A DNA stretch of 64,000 nt from Spongospora subterranea f. sp. subterranea (taxonomy: Eukaryota > Endomyxa: Phytomyxea > Phytomyxea > Plasmodiophorida): positions 1 through 64,000 of the forward strand of contig JAUGWO010000208.1 in assembly GCA_049724395.1 (NCBI GenBank). Reading direction: 5' to 3'. Below are positions 1 to 9,346 of this stretch, in pieces (position 1 is the stretch's first letter; each line of letters begins with the position of its first letter). The notes under the pieces were generated by a model, which saw only the letters and a list, made by a program, of their open reading frames with translations, had not been told where the DNA came from and did not search any database. Position numbers and translations under genes: made by a program.

Positions 1-1110
1 CAATTTATCTTACCGCGTCTGGTATCGGTTACAGTACAATCTATCCGCGTCTGGTATTGGTTACAGTACAATGTATTGCGTCTGGTATCGGTTACAGTAC
101 AATCTATCCGCGTCTGTATCGGTTACAGTACAATTTATCCGCGTCTGGTATCGGTTACAGTACAATTTATCCGCGTCTGGTATCGGTTACAGTACAATCT
201 ATCCGCGTCTGGTATCGGTTACAGTACAATTTATCCGCGTCTGGTATCGGTTACAGTACAATTTATCCGCGTCTGGTATCGGTTACAGAACAACTGATCC
301 GCGTCTGGTATCGGTTACAGTACAATTTATCCGCGTCTGGTATCGGTTACAGTACAATCTATCCGCGTCTGGTATCGGTTACAGTACAATCTATCCGCGT
401 CTGGTATCGGTTAACATAATGATTCTGGTGTCTGAATCGGTTACATATAATCCTACCGCGTCTGGTATCGGTTACAGTACAATCTATCCGCGTCTGGTAT
501 CGGTTACAGAGCAATCTTATCCGCGTCTGGTATCGGTTACATAGAATCTATCCGCGTCTGGTATCGGTTACATAGAAATCCGGTACCGCGTCTGGTATCG
601 GTTACAGTACAATCTATCCGCGTCTGGTATCGGTTACAGTACAAATCTATCCGCGTCTGGTATCGGTTACAGTACAGTTTATCCGCGTCTGGTATCGGTT
701 ACATAATAATCTATCCGCGTCTGGTATCGGTTACAGCAGACTTATCCGCGTCTGGTATCGGTTACAGTACAATTTATCCGCGTCTGGTATCGGTTACAGA
801 ATCTATCCGCGTCTGGTATCGGTTACAGTACAATCTATCCGCGTCTGGTATCGGTTACAGTACAATTTATCCGCGTCTGGTATCGGTTACAGTACAAATC
901 TACTGCGTTGGAATTGTTACAGTACAATCTATCCGCGTCTGGTATCGGTTACAGTACAATTTATCCGCGTCTGGTATCGGTTACAGTACAATCTATCCGC
1001 GTCTGGTATCGGTTACAGTACAATCTATCCGCGTCTGGTATCGGTTACAGTACAATTTATCCGCGTCTGGTATCGGTTACAGTACAATCTATCCGCGTCT
1101 GGTATCGGTA
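1..1110. repeat. 32-bp tandem satellite array
   Basis: About 34 head-to-tail copies of a 32-bp unit built around CGCGTCTGGTATCGGTTACA with a variable tail (GTACAATYTATC). Spacing between successive CCGCG motifs is 32 bp (for example 13 and 45, 139 and 171). A few units have indels or diverged tails (near 77, 410-460, 575, 745, 905). The array runs off the left edge, so its true length is unknown. Because 32 is not a multiple of 3 and the unit lacks stops in the right combination, reading frames pass through all three phases and give artificial 95-157-residue ORFs. I see no gene here. Confidence 0.97.
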
Positions 1111-1246
1111 CGTATCCGACATCGATGCTCCTATAGTACAGTGTTCACTGTCCGCGGCCTCCATTTCTAGGGGTTGTGGGAGGATTGCAGACTAACAACC
1201 CCGATTTGTGAGGGATATTGCGGATATTCTGATAATCTTCTATAAT

Positions 1247-1486
1247 CCTCCCACGATCAAATCTAATCCTCCCACGCTCAAATCTAATCCTTCTACGCTC
1301 AAATCTAATCCTCCCACGCTCAAATCGAATCCTCCCACGCTCAAATCTAATCCTCCCACGCTCAAATCTAATCCTCCTACGCTCAAATCTAATCCTCCCA
1401 CGCTCAAATCGAATCCTCCCACGCTCAAATCTAATCCTCCCACCCTCAAATCTAATCTTCCCACGCTCAATCTAATCCTCCCACGA
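1247..1486. repeat. 21-bp minisatellite (AATCCTCCCACGCTCAAATC unit)
   Basis: About 11-12 copies of a 21-bp unit beginning AATCCTCCCACGCTCAAATC, with single-base variants (TTCTACG, CTCCCACC, AAATCG). As 21 is divisible by 3, both strands stay open and read as heptads (NPPTLKS on +, LDLSVGG on -). There is no ATG in a good context and no flanking exon-like sequence, so coding is unlikely. It lies about 140 bp after the end of the 32-bp array. Confidence 0.93.
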
Positions 1487-1732
1487 ACATATTAGCAAAG
1501 GCTTTGGGTACTGTAGGTATAATGAAAACTGTCATGAAAACTGAGATGCCATTGAGATTTTTGAAATAATGTACGAGTGGGTATGTCACACACCCAGACA
1601 CACCGAGCCCTAGATTAATCCGAGGATTAATTCGACACACCCAAGAAAGTCAATGGGGAGTAATCCTTCCAAAACGACACCCCCCATGGGAATTAATCCC
1701 ATGGGATTTAAGTAATTACACCGAGTTTCACA

Positions 1733-1900
1733 ATGGATCCGAATCCAGCTGCAGCGCGTGCGATGTTATCGATGGTGGTCGCGTTCGGTTCACACCAGAA
1801 CGTTGATATGGTTGAGGTGATTTCAACATTGAGGCACGGAGGTGCGAAGTCATCTTTCTTCACCTCTTCAGCGGATGCAATCAGAACAACCGACTTTTGA
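1733..1900 (+). CDS. Small unrecognised ORF (55 aa) in the TIR element
   Basis: ATG at 1733 follows CACA and opens a 55-codon frame beginning MDPNPAAARAM and ending RTTDF-stop. It resembles no family I know. It could be the remains of a gag-like or transposase N-terminus, or a chance frame. Its position entirely inside the 1580-2513 element argues against a host gene. Confidence 0.2.
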   Translation: MDPNPAAARAMLSMVVAFGSHQNVDMVEVISTLRHGGAKSSFFTSSADAIRTTDF

Positions 1901-2109
1901 GAAGCATGAATTGATGGACGCAGAGTCGTTCGATGATAATTCGCAATGTAACGATACGATCTTCACCATCACCAAATTCAAAATACTTGTAACGTGATGG
2001 CATGATGCGCCATGAACAGGTTTATTGAATTTCGCATAGCAATCCCTGGAGCTCGTGCTCATCTAATACCGTCAATGCGAGTTTGCTCTTTTTCTTCTAC
2101 AAAGGAAAC

Positions 2110-2156
2110 TATCCTCGACTGGGCGACACCCGCAACAGCCAAGGATGTCCAAAATT
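2110..2156 (+). pseudogene. Ty3/gypsy reverse-transcriptase fragment
   Basis: About 47 bp align directly with 58538-58584 of the chromovirus pol gene in this window. They share ATCCTCGAYTGGGCGACACC and the following AACAGYCAAGGAYGTCCAAA, which encodes the end of the RT domain (DWATPSTVKDVQSF in the intact copy). The match stops abruptly in a T-run. It is a short retroelement scrap carried inside the TIR element. Confidence 0.7.
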
Positions 2157-2649
2157 TTTTTTAAATTTCGCTATATTTACACAATTGGATATCAAAAAAA
2201 CAGCATGCAGGGTCCACAGGCGTTAGGTGACGCTAGGAACCCTTCTTAGATCGATAAACATATAAAACACACGATCGCACTTGGTTTGGTACTGTGAGGT
2301 TGAATGTAGGGCCAAGAAGATTTTGTTCAAACAGTCAGGTTTTAATTGGATCGAACGGTCTACGCCAACCTAGCAATGACTATTTTGAAATGGGATAGGT
2401 TTTTGTCCTCTGTCGCGTTCCTGTTTGATACAATGTCTTGGGTGTGTGGTTTCTCTGTTAATCTCGTTCGTTAAACCATGATTGGCTGGGTGTGTCTGGG
2501 TGTGTGACACACCAAAATCTAGTGGACCGTTTTATAACGATTCTGACGACAATGACTCCCGAAACATTAGTTGCGTCATCTAATATGCTAGTCAACAACC
2601 TTGCGGTCTCATCATTTGCCAACAAGTCATCCCTTTCCGCTTCCATCGT

Positions 2650-4064
2650 TGCTTTTGCATCTGTTTGACGAGCTTCATTGCCCTATCTTCAAGAACTTTG
2701 GATAAATCCAATAATCTTTTTCATTTGCGGATGCAACGACAGCGCGCTCGGTCGCCAATCTGATCATAAAGTCAACGGCCCGGCAGCACGCGGACCGCCA
2801 ATCGCGAAACTTGACATCGTCTTCATTGTCGATGCTTTTACACAGATGAAGCGCTTCCGTGTGCCACCGGAAAAATAATGTAGCCAATTTCACACTTTTC
2901 AAGTCCCTGATAGTATCAGGAACTGAATCCCTTTAAGGTGACAAAGTGGGTGAAGTGGAGGAACATGGAGATTCTGGCAGGTTTGCAAGGGGTTGATCGA
3001 CCCCATTGAACACTATCTGCTCCAAAAGTGATTCAATCTTCGCCAATCGGACATCTTTCGCCATGTCAGACCGCGTCCTCATGTAAAGATCTGCCACTAT
3101 CAACTCCAGCGACTTCGATATCGTGTTGGCGTCGACGAACACACGCGCCTTAACATCGGGGTCTAATTGCTTGACGGTTTTCAGCGGAATACAAGAAATG
3201 TTCAAGCTAATAAAATCGGCTCGAATTTTATTGGACCAAAACTGGAGTTTATCTGGCCATTGAATCCCCGCGTTGACCGCAGCTTGCTTCATTTTCAGAT
3301 GAAGACCTGAATTTGAAGGTCTCATTAGTTCATATTTGCATCAAATTGCTACACGTACTGTGCTTAGGATAGTTGATATCCGTTTCAATCAGCAGCGTGT
3401 CTGTGAAATACATGACCAGCGAGGCGGCCAATGTTCCCAACAGACCAGGGGCATGGGACCAAACTGCCCGTGTAAGGTCGAACAACCCGCCAATAAGTTT
3501 CTCAACCAAATCCGTTTCACAGATTGAATCGAACGACATGGCCTTACCTCCAGAATTCTGATTCCCAACCCGCAAGATGGCGGCCGACAGCTCTATCAGA
3601 CGTCTTCAACTGACCACCCGCCGCGAAGCACAATATGATGAGCAGGTAAATTGCTAGAACCAGCATGCATGGCTGATCCATGCCTATAAGAATGCGACTG
3701 ATATTTGCTCATGCCATCCCCACCGGCATCTGAGAACAGGCGATGCAGCATCCTATTGAGATATTTCGCCTCCTGCCCTTTGTGGACGTGGGGAAATAAT
3801 TTCTGTGCCACCGAATGATGTAAATTATGATTTGTGACATATGTCGGTGAACATTACGTCTGATATCTGGTCGCATAGCGCGATATAGGTTGCAAAGCAG
3901 TGAAAATAGCGAACCTCGTAAAGTAAGCTCTCTGGAAACAACGACAAAATGGATTGGGAGTACGTCTTGATCCGTCCAACTTGCAACGACATCGCTCGCC
4001 TTTCGATGTCCCAGATTGCAGCCTCGTTGGCTCTGCCCAACGTTGCCCATTGGTTGGACGACAA
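2650..4064 (-). pseudogene. Crypton-like tyrosine recombinase (decayed)
   Basis: Successive minus-strand blocks (4064-3825, 3811-3596, 3575-3330, 3325-2933, 2902-2675) in different frames read as one protein of roughly 400+ residues. The block at 3811-3596 has the SHSYRHGSAMHA stretch followed by VLRGGWS, the typical R..H and H/W region of the tyrosine recombinase catalytic domain as found in Crypton and DIRS-type elements. The preceding block (LFPESLLYEVRYFHCFATYI) fits the upstream catalytic part. The downstream blocks (MKQAAVNAGI, ANTISKSLELIVADLYMRT) would be the C-terminal extension. At least three frame changes interrupt it. No reverse transcriptase is associated, which favours Crypton over DIRS. 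The RecQ-like helicase frame begins about 270 bp away on the other strand. Confidence 0.6.
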
Positions 4065-4333
4065 CAGCCTATGCCACTTTAAGCATCATGTACAACAAAA
4101 TTACAACAATTCTTTACCGATTGTGGAGATCTAGGCGGCTATCGTGCTCAAACATTACCTTTCCAATGTCGTAAAAAACCGACCTTGGAATGAGAGATGC
4201 GCGGTCGACAAGGCTTTCCCCTCGCTGGATGCATCTGGCAACATAACCTTTCCCAGGTCAATTCTGACCTTCCTGTACCATCCAGCGTCGTCTACGTTGG
4301 ATGTAGGAAATTTTTGGACAAGTTGAGCTCTGA

Positions 4334-5292
4334 CTTTACTCAAATCCTGGGCAACGCGAAACGATTGAGTCGATTATTAATGGGCGGTCCGCCCTGCTGG
4401 TGGGTCCAACAGGTTCCGGCAAGTCGTTCACGTTTCTGGCGTCGGCAATGCAACTGCCGGGGACATGTATCGTTGTCTGGCCGTTGAGGAGCATCATAGC
4501 GGACCAGGTGTCGCAATTCTGCAGCGCAATCGGACACGCCCGTGTTGATTCCTTGTCCGGTTCGACTCCCTACGATCAGCGGCAGCGGGTTATTGATAAG
4601 GTCGGTCACGAACTGAAAGTGCTTTTGATCACGCCAGAGTTATTCCTTCGAGTCATCGACCAAGTGGTCCTCCTGCAAAAAGAGTCGTTCGTGACATTTG
4701 ATGAAGCTGATACATGCACTCGATGGGGAGAGCGGTTTCGTCCAGATTATCGACGAGCGGTCTCGCTCTGCGTTGATCACGTGACAACCGTGTTGGCAAT
4801 CACGGCTACTGTCGCTGTCGGCTCCAAGGACTGCTTGTTGAATCGCTTCAAAATCGATCCTTTCAACGCTATTGTCATAAAGGCCAACAGCACCAATATG
4901 GATCATCTTTCATATCAGCGGAAACATCCACTATGTGCCAAGCCGTGATCCACCTCCTGCGTTCGCGCTCAGAACAGCATAGGGCGTCTATAATCACGCC
5001 AACCGTCGTGACGATGTCGAGCGTTTGTACAGAACAAGCGTGAAGAAAAAAACATCGGAAACTGCCAAATGTATCACCCAGGTAGAGTAGTATCAACAGT
5101 TTATTGTTAAATTTGTATGAACTTATCGAAAAAACTTCATCAGGACTGAAGGATGAAGACCGCGAATGTAATTTCCGATTGTGGCTGAGCTGTCCAAATG
5201 CAATAATGGTTGCGACAATTGCATTCGGACTGGGCGTCAATTGTCCTGACGTGGATCTAATTATCAAGGCTGAAGTAATACTCCCAGAATGA
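4334..5292 (+). pseudogene. RecQ-like superfamily 2 helicase (frameshifted)
   Basis: The frame opens after a TGA at 4331-4333 with the RecQ-type Q motif SNPGQRETIESIINGRSAL. It runs into Walker A (GPTGSGKSFTF), motif Ia (WPLRSIIADQ), motif II as DEAD in FDEADTCTRWGERFRPDYRR (compare RecQ DEAH-C-SEWGHDFRPDY), and motif III AITAT. After about 4930 the frame is lost. Fragments (ASIITPTVV, then DRECNFRLWLS...IMVATIAFGLGVN-PDV, 5150-5265) match RecQ motifs IV-V in other frames. No RQC or HRDC domain is seen, and motif VI is not evident. As written it cannot make an active helicase. RecQ-like helicases next to tandem satellites are typical of fungal subtelomeres; whether that applies here is inference. 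Confidence 0.72.
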
Positions 5293-5526
5293 ATGTCCAT
5301 TTTAGCTCCCATTTCGGTCGTCTCCACCTCGGACTCGTGCCAAACTGACTTAACAAAGCATCATAAGCTGATGGCTTGCTGAGAGGAATCAGGGGCTCCG
5401 AAATACCTGTTCCTTATTTATCGCTTCTGACTATGGATACCAGTAAGTTAATCGCTAGTGATGATCCAAAGGGAGGAATAACTACTCTCTATACCTTCAA
5501 TGAAGTTATTCCGGAATAAAACATAT

Positions 5527-6208
5527 TTATTCCAAAATTGTCAAGAACAGTTTCTCGTCCCATAAGTAGGCATTTGCTTTCAAAAATAGCTGCATTTCGA
5601 GATTCTCGGGTAGCAAGCCCTGTCGTGTTTTGGAAAATGTAAAACTAGAAACGCTGAACATACGCTCGCATATGTTCGTTGTAGGACGAATGAACCGTAA
5701 GTCAATGTAGCTGGAACTCTCGCAAGTAATACCAATTCTACTTTCTCTAATGCGACGAAAGAGACGGCCGATATTCTTTCAGCTTCCTCTTGTGGATAAT
5801 ACTGAACTCACTCCTCTTTTGCATTGCGAATAAGCCAGAGCTTGCAGACACCCCGAGGATTGATGCCCTATAATGACAATGACCGAATAAATTGTTGCAA
5901 GAAAGAATAAGAATATTTTCTGATAGTCAATCACTTATTCGGAGGGCCTGAGAGGATCTCCTGTTCCCAGCGTTCAACAACTTGTTGCATCATATATTCT
6001 TGTTGTTGTTGATACGTGATACGACGCCTTAGTTCGGAAGTTTTGTAGTTTTGCGAATATAAATCAAATCATACGAAGTAGCAGCTTTGTTTTGATGCTT
6101 GCTGGCGATTTCCAGAAGATGCTCCGAATGACAATATTTGTACTTGGCAGCAACGCAAACTTTGCTGTTTACATCGATGAATTGATACAGGCCCCGTATT
6201 GACGCCAT
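5527..6208 (-). pseudogene. hAT-family transposase remnant
   Basis: 5780-5527 (minus) reads as the hAT C-terminal dimerisation domain: YIDLRFIRPTTNICERMFS, then RQGLLPENLEMQLFLKANAYLWDE and a TAA stop. This is the classic PTSN-CERLFS...FL--N--LW block. 6208-6060 reads MASIRGLYQFIDVNSKVCV...KYKYCHSEHLLEIASKHQ, resembling an N-terminal BED-type finger (C--C ... HL...H). Only about 280 bp separate them, where a full hAT transposase has over 400 residues, so the catalytic middle is deleted. The broken frames make it non-coding. Confidence 0.7.
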
Positions 6209-6226
6209 GGTATTTGGACTAAAACA

Positions 6227-6636
6227 TCAGACAACCTTGATTATTCCACATACTGAACCAATCTCATAATACAGCGTCTGCTTGATCCAGTTTGAGAACG
6301 GTCTGGCGTTGATCACGAAGATTGAGCAGGTGAATTCCATGCCCAAGTTTCCCACCGATGTATGGAGGTAGAAAAATAGTGCTTTGGACCGTTTTTTCCA
6401 ATCATCGTTCGATAGTGGTCGTTTATTTGCCAGAATGACCAATCGGTTTGTACATCTTTCATGAGTTGTCGATGCAGCAGCCGCTGCCGTGCTGCGATGA
6501 CTATTTCACGACTTATGGACGAGCTATTTTCCAGCAACTCTTCAATGGAGCGTAGATAGAGCTCCTGAACGGCGAACCATACGTCCGACATTTTCAACAT
6601 TGGCTTGGATTTGACGACGCTTTTCTGAGCGTCCAC
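6227..6636 (-). other. Unrecognised minus-strand ORFs upstream of the hAT remnant
   Basis: A 107-residue frame (6636-6313, starting MDAQKSVVKSKPMLKMSD) overlaps a 71-residue frame (6442-6227). The helix-rich, charged sequence could be part of a larger TE protein, possibly the missing hAT middle (MLKMSDVW...IEELLE resembles the region after the RW motif), but no diagnostic motif is present. There is no codon-level or intron evidence for a host gene. Confidence 0.25.
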
Positions 6637-6639
6637 CCA

Positions 6640-7407
6640 TCCGCTGGTTAACTGGATGTGATAACAGCCATTGCTTCATTTTAGCAATACAGTATCCTCA
6701 TTCACCAAACAGGGAATGCGAACCGAGGATTTCGGATTTCTCACTGAAGTGATTTTTTATTTTGTCTCAATTTGCTACAGTAATTGTGATACGTTTGAAA
6801 AAATATTGTGATTTTTTTGTTAACCATTTATTTTGTCAAGTACGGTATTCCGCCTGGCCGCTACAAGTAGTTTGGGTATCCATTGAGGAATCCAATAAAC
6901 AACCGTTATGATAATATATGGGGTCACCGTTAGTGATTCGAACATCGAACATGACACCATTACTGCAGCCTCGAAACGCCTAAATTTCTCATGTGATCTG
7001 GATTCGAATTCAAATTACCCGAAACAGTACCGAATTGTCAAACTAAAAAAATAGTTAATGAATGAATATGAATTCTAATGAAGAAGCCTCAATCAAAGAG
7101 AATTTGTCGTGTTGACTACGGGGGAATGCTCGTTTTCCGGTCTATTCCTCACCAGTGCTAAGTGGGAGCCGACGAATTGTTAAAGTGGTATTTAGAAGAA
7201 TCACATCCGGTACTTGACTGGTCTATCGACAATTCCGTATCAGTATTCGAGATGAAGGACGTTAGAGCTAACAAATCGGAAATACGTTAAAAAACGGTAT
7301 CGCGACGGTTCAATCAGCTCGCTGAGCCAAATAAAGTCCTCAAACTCTATGATCAACTAAGCGTTTTTTGAGTCGGGATATTCAAAAATTGGGGTCGTCC
7401 ATGTGTT
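6640..7407. other. No gene seen; AT-rich intergenic or decayed sequence
   Basis: Neither strand has a recognisable domain or an open frame above about 50 codons. The stretch lies between the TE cluster on the left and the host gene block on the right. Confidence 0.6.
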
Positions 7408-7599
7408 TTGAATGATGCTCATATGACCTTGATTTGTTCTTCTCAAGAACAGCAACTCCACCGTGGAAGGGGACGATTTTTGAATGATGAACCACAATAC
7501 GTGATGAAATTTCATACCAGTCCATACATGCCGTTCATTGATGCCTTATTGGCAAAATTCTACTTAATGGATTGGCCAATCATAGCTGATGATCATTGA
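7408..7599 (+). CDS. Unrecognised small ORF (63 aa)
   Basis: MNDAHMTLICSSQEQQLHRG...DALLAKFYLMDWPIIADDH, ending TGA. Upstream, the same frame extends back through GRPCVL without a stop for a short distance. I see no signal peptide, membrane helix or known motif. It may be a TE fragment. The following 7600-7900 holds short imperfect direct repeats around GAAACGGACACCAATCTC / AAAAGGACATCAATCTC and nothing else. Confidence 0.15.
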   Translation: MNDAHMTLICSSQEQQLHRGRGRFLNDEPQYVMKFHTSPYMPFIDALLAKFYLMDWPIIADDH

Positions 7600-7910
7600 T
7601 ACGATGACATGTAATGTCAAAGAAAGCGGCAATGCCGTTTGAATTAGAAACGGACACCAATCTCAGTTTGGTTTAGAAAAGGACATCAATCTCTGAAATT
7701 GAGTGGACACCGACTCGAAAACGACAATCATGAACTGAAAACGAGTCTAAACCCCAGAAATAGCAGGTGTAGCGACCGGAAAGTCCTCATTATTATGGGT
7801 TGCCAACCGAGGAGATTGTGTTGTTGTTGTGGCAAAGCAAATACTGCAAAAAAGCAGGCTATGAATACATTTGACTTTAAAAGTATTTACAGGGCACACT
7901 TCCGTGTCCC

Positions 7911-9098
7911 TTAGTTTGAATAAATGATGGCTGACGTCGACTCGGCATCGAAGTTCAGATTGCAACCGACAGCGCAGAAACCAAGCTTGGTAGTCTGTCC
8001 AGGAGTCAAAACCGACGCGTCGTTGGCTGTGGGCTCAATGGCGAAATTTTTCCCTGTCAGTGTATGCTTTCCGCCCCAAACATTACCAATTGTACACGTT
8101 GATAATAACGTCAATGAGATCTTCCACCTATTTCAGAATTCAGAAACCATAAAAACATCCTCAGGGTCAACAGTCAAACTCGAACAACGAATGCCAGAAC
8201 GTAATATTCTGGGGAGAAACAAATTCCGAGCAAAAAATAAAAATAATGGGTTAACTTGCTACCGAGAAGAGGATCTGGTTGTGGAGGGATTTGTCAGATC
8301 GATGTTTGCGCAGGGATCGACAACAGTCACCGTCACCTTCCCTGCCCAACTGTCATTACCGTCTTGCCCGTTGCTATCGCTGGAAGTTGAATCTCCCTCG
8401 TCTTTTTTGTGCGTCAAAACGACAACGAGAATCATAGCTCCGATCGCGATCAGTGCTAAAGTCCCGAACCCAACAATGATCTTCTGTCTCCGCTTTCGAC
8501 GGCTTCGCGGCGAATCCGGTCTTGTTGAGGAAAACGTTTCAGATCCAGAACGACGCCGCCGAGGCGAAGGAATGTCAACGCGGTGAATTGAGTTTCGTTT
8601 CGGGGAGATGGCGGCCGGCGCAACGTTTCCGGTTGGAACGGTAACGGTTCCGCTGGCAGCAGCGGGGACCGGTGGGATCACCGCGTTTTGCGACGAAAGG
8701 TTAGCAGAATTGGCCGAATTGCCTACCCATGACTTATGGAAAAGGTTTCGCTCCTTGGGGCGGTTGCCGATCGGATTCGATGAGGTCACCAAGTTGCCTT
8801 GTTTTGGAGATTTTATCGGCACAGGCTGCGGGACCGATGATATTGTGTTGGTTATGTTAGACCGATTTTCTGAACGAAGTTCGGTGGGTTGAGGTTGTGA
8901 GCCGATGTTGCTGAGGGAAGCGTTTTTCACGGAACGAAACGGATTCACGAACGGATTGATGGATGTCTTTTTGGTGCTAACAGATCGAGCTGATTGAACA
9001 GCCGGCGACGCGTCGGCATCTAATGGTCTGGGACGCGGTTTCAAAGGTGGGAATGCCCCAGCCATGGCTGCAGCTGTTAGCGTTGGTTGGTCGGCCAT
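7911..9098 (-). CDS. Single-pass membrane protein with C-terminal CBM2/CBM49-like domain
   Basis: Two exons, 9098-8263 and 8127-7911, joined across a 135-bp intron (donor GTAGCA, acceptor AATAG), give an uninterrupted 350-residue protein. Start: MADQPTLTAAAM at 9098, with a longer in-frame ATG at 9218 that would add 40 residues. The first ~200 residues are Ser/Pro/Asn-rich and disordered. Next come a basic stretch (PRRRRSGSE..., RSRRKRRQK) and one membrane helix (IIVGFGTLALIAIGAMILVV), the layout of a type II membrane protein with its C-terminus outside. The last ~95 residues (GKVTVTV, then RWKISLTLLSTCTIGNVWGG and LTPGQTTKLGFCAVG) fit the cellulose-binding CBM2/CBM49 fold, with spaced Trp residues and the L-PG---LGF strand. 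No catalytic domain is present. A role in holding a glycan or wall polymer at the surface is inference. TE sequence lies to the left, and the next gene is on the same strand. Confidence 0.72.
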
Positions 9099-9346
9099 GA
9101 TGGTATGTGTAATGAAAAAAAGCGGCATCAACTGCGATGGCACGCGTATCATGACATACTTTTCATGAGTCAATGATAAAAAACCCGAATTTTGACTAAC
9201 GAAGATGCGTGTGAACATGGAGTTTACGATGATTCGGCAGGGAATATCGTACTTAGCAGAAACGGAAACACCTCATTGAGAAAATATTTTATGGTAGTAG
9301 ATTAAGTGAAACAATTGTACATTAAAAATAAATAGATTGAGACATA

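Larger units (their letters stand above)
1580..2513. mobile_element. Non-autonomous DNA transposon with 30-bp TIRs
   Basis: 1580-1609 and the reverse complement of 2484-2513 match at 28 of 30 positions (core TGTCACACACCCAGACACAC). A second block, ACACACCCAAGA, is repeated symmetrically just inside each end. The roughly 934-bp interior has no recognisable transposase, so this looks like a MITE-like or deletion derivative. I could not find a convincing target-site duplication. Short internal palindromes (ATTAATCC-GAGG-ATTAAT near 1614, AATTAATCCCATGGG near 1690) lie next to the left end. It contains a 55-codon ORF (1733-1900) and a gypsy fragment (2110-2156). Confidence 0.75.

Noticed and set aside
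57-1195. Long ORFs of up to 157 codons across the left-edge array
   Set aside because: They are read-through of a 32-bp satellite in rotating frames. They have no start context or non-repeat sequence.
1-1490. CRISPR array
   Set aside because: Units are contiguous tandem copies without unique spacers, and the genome is eukaryotic.
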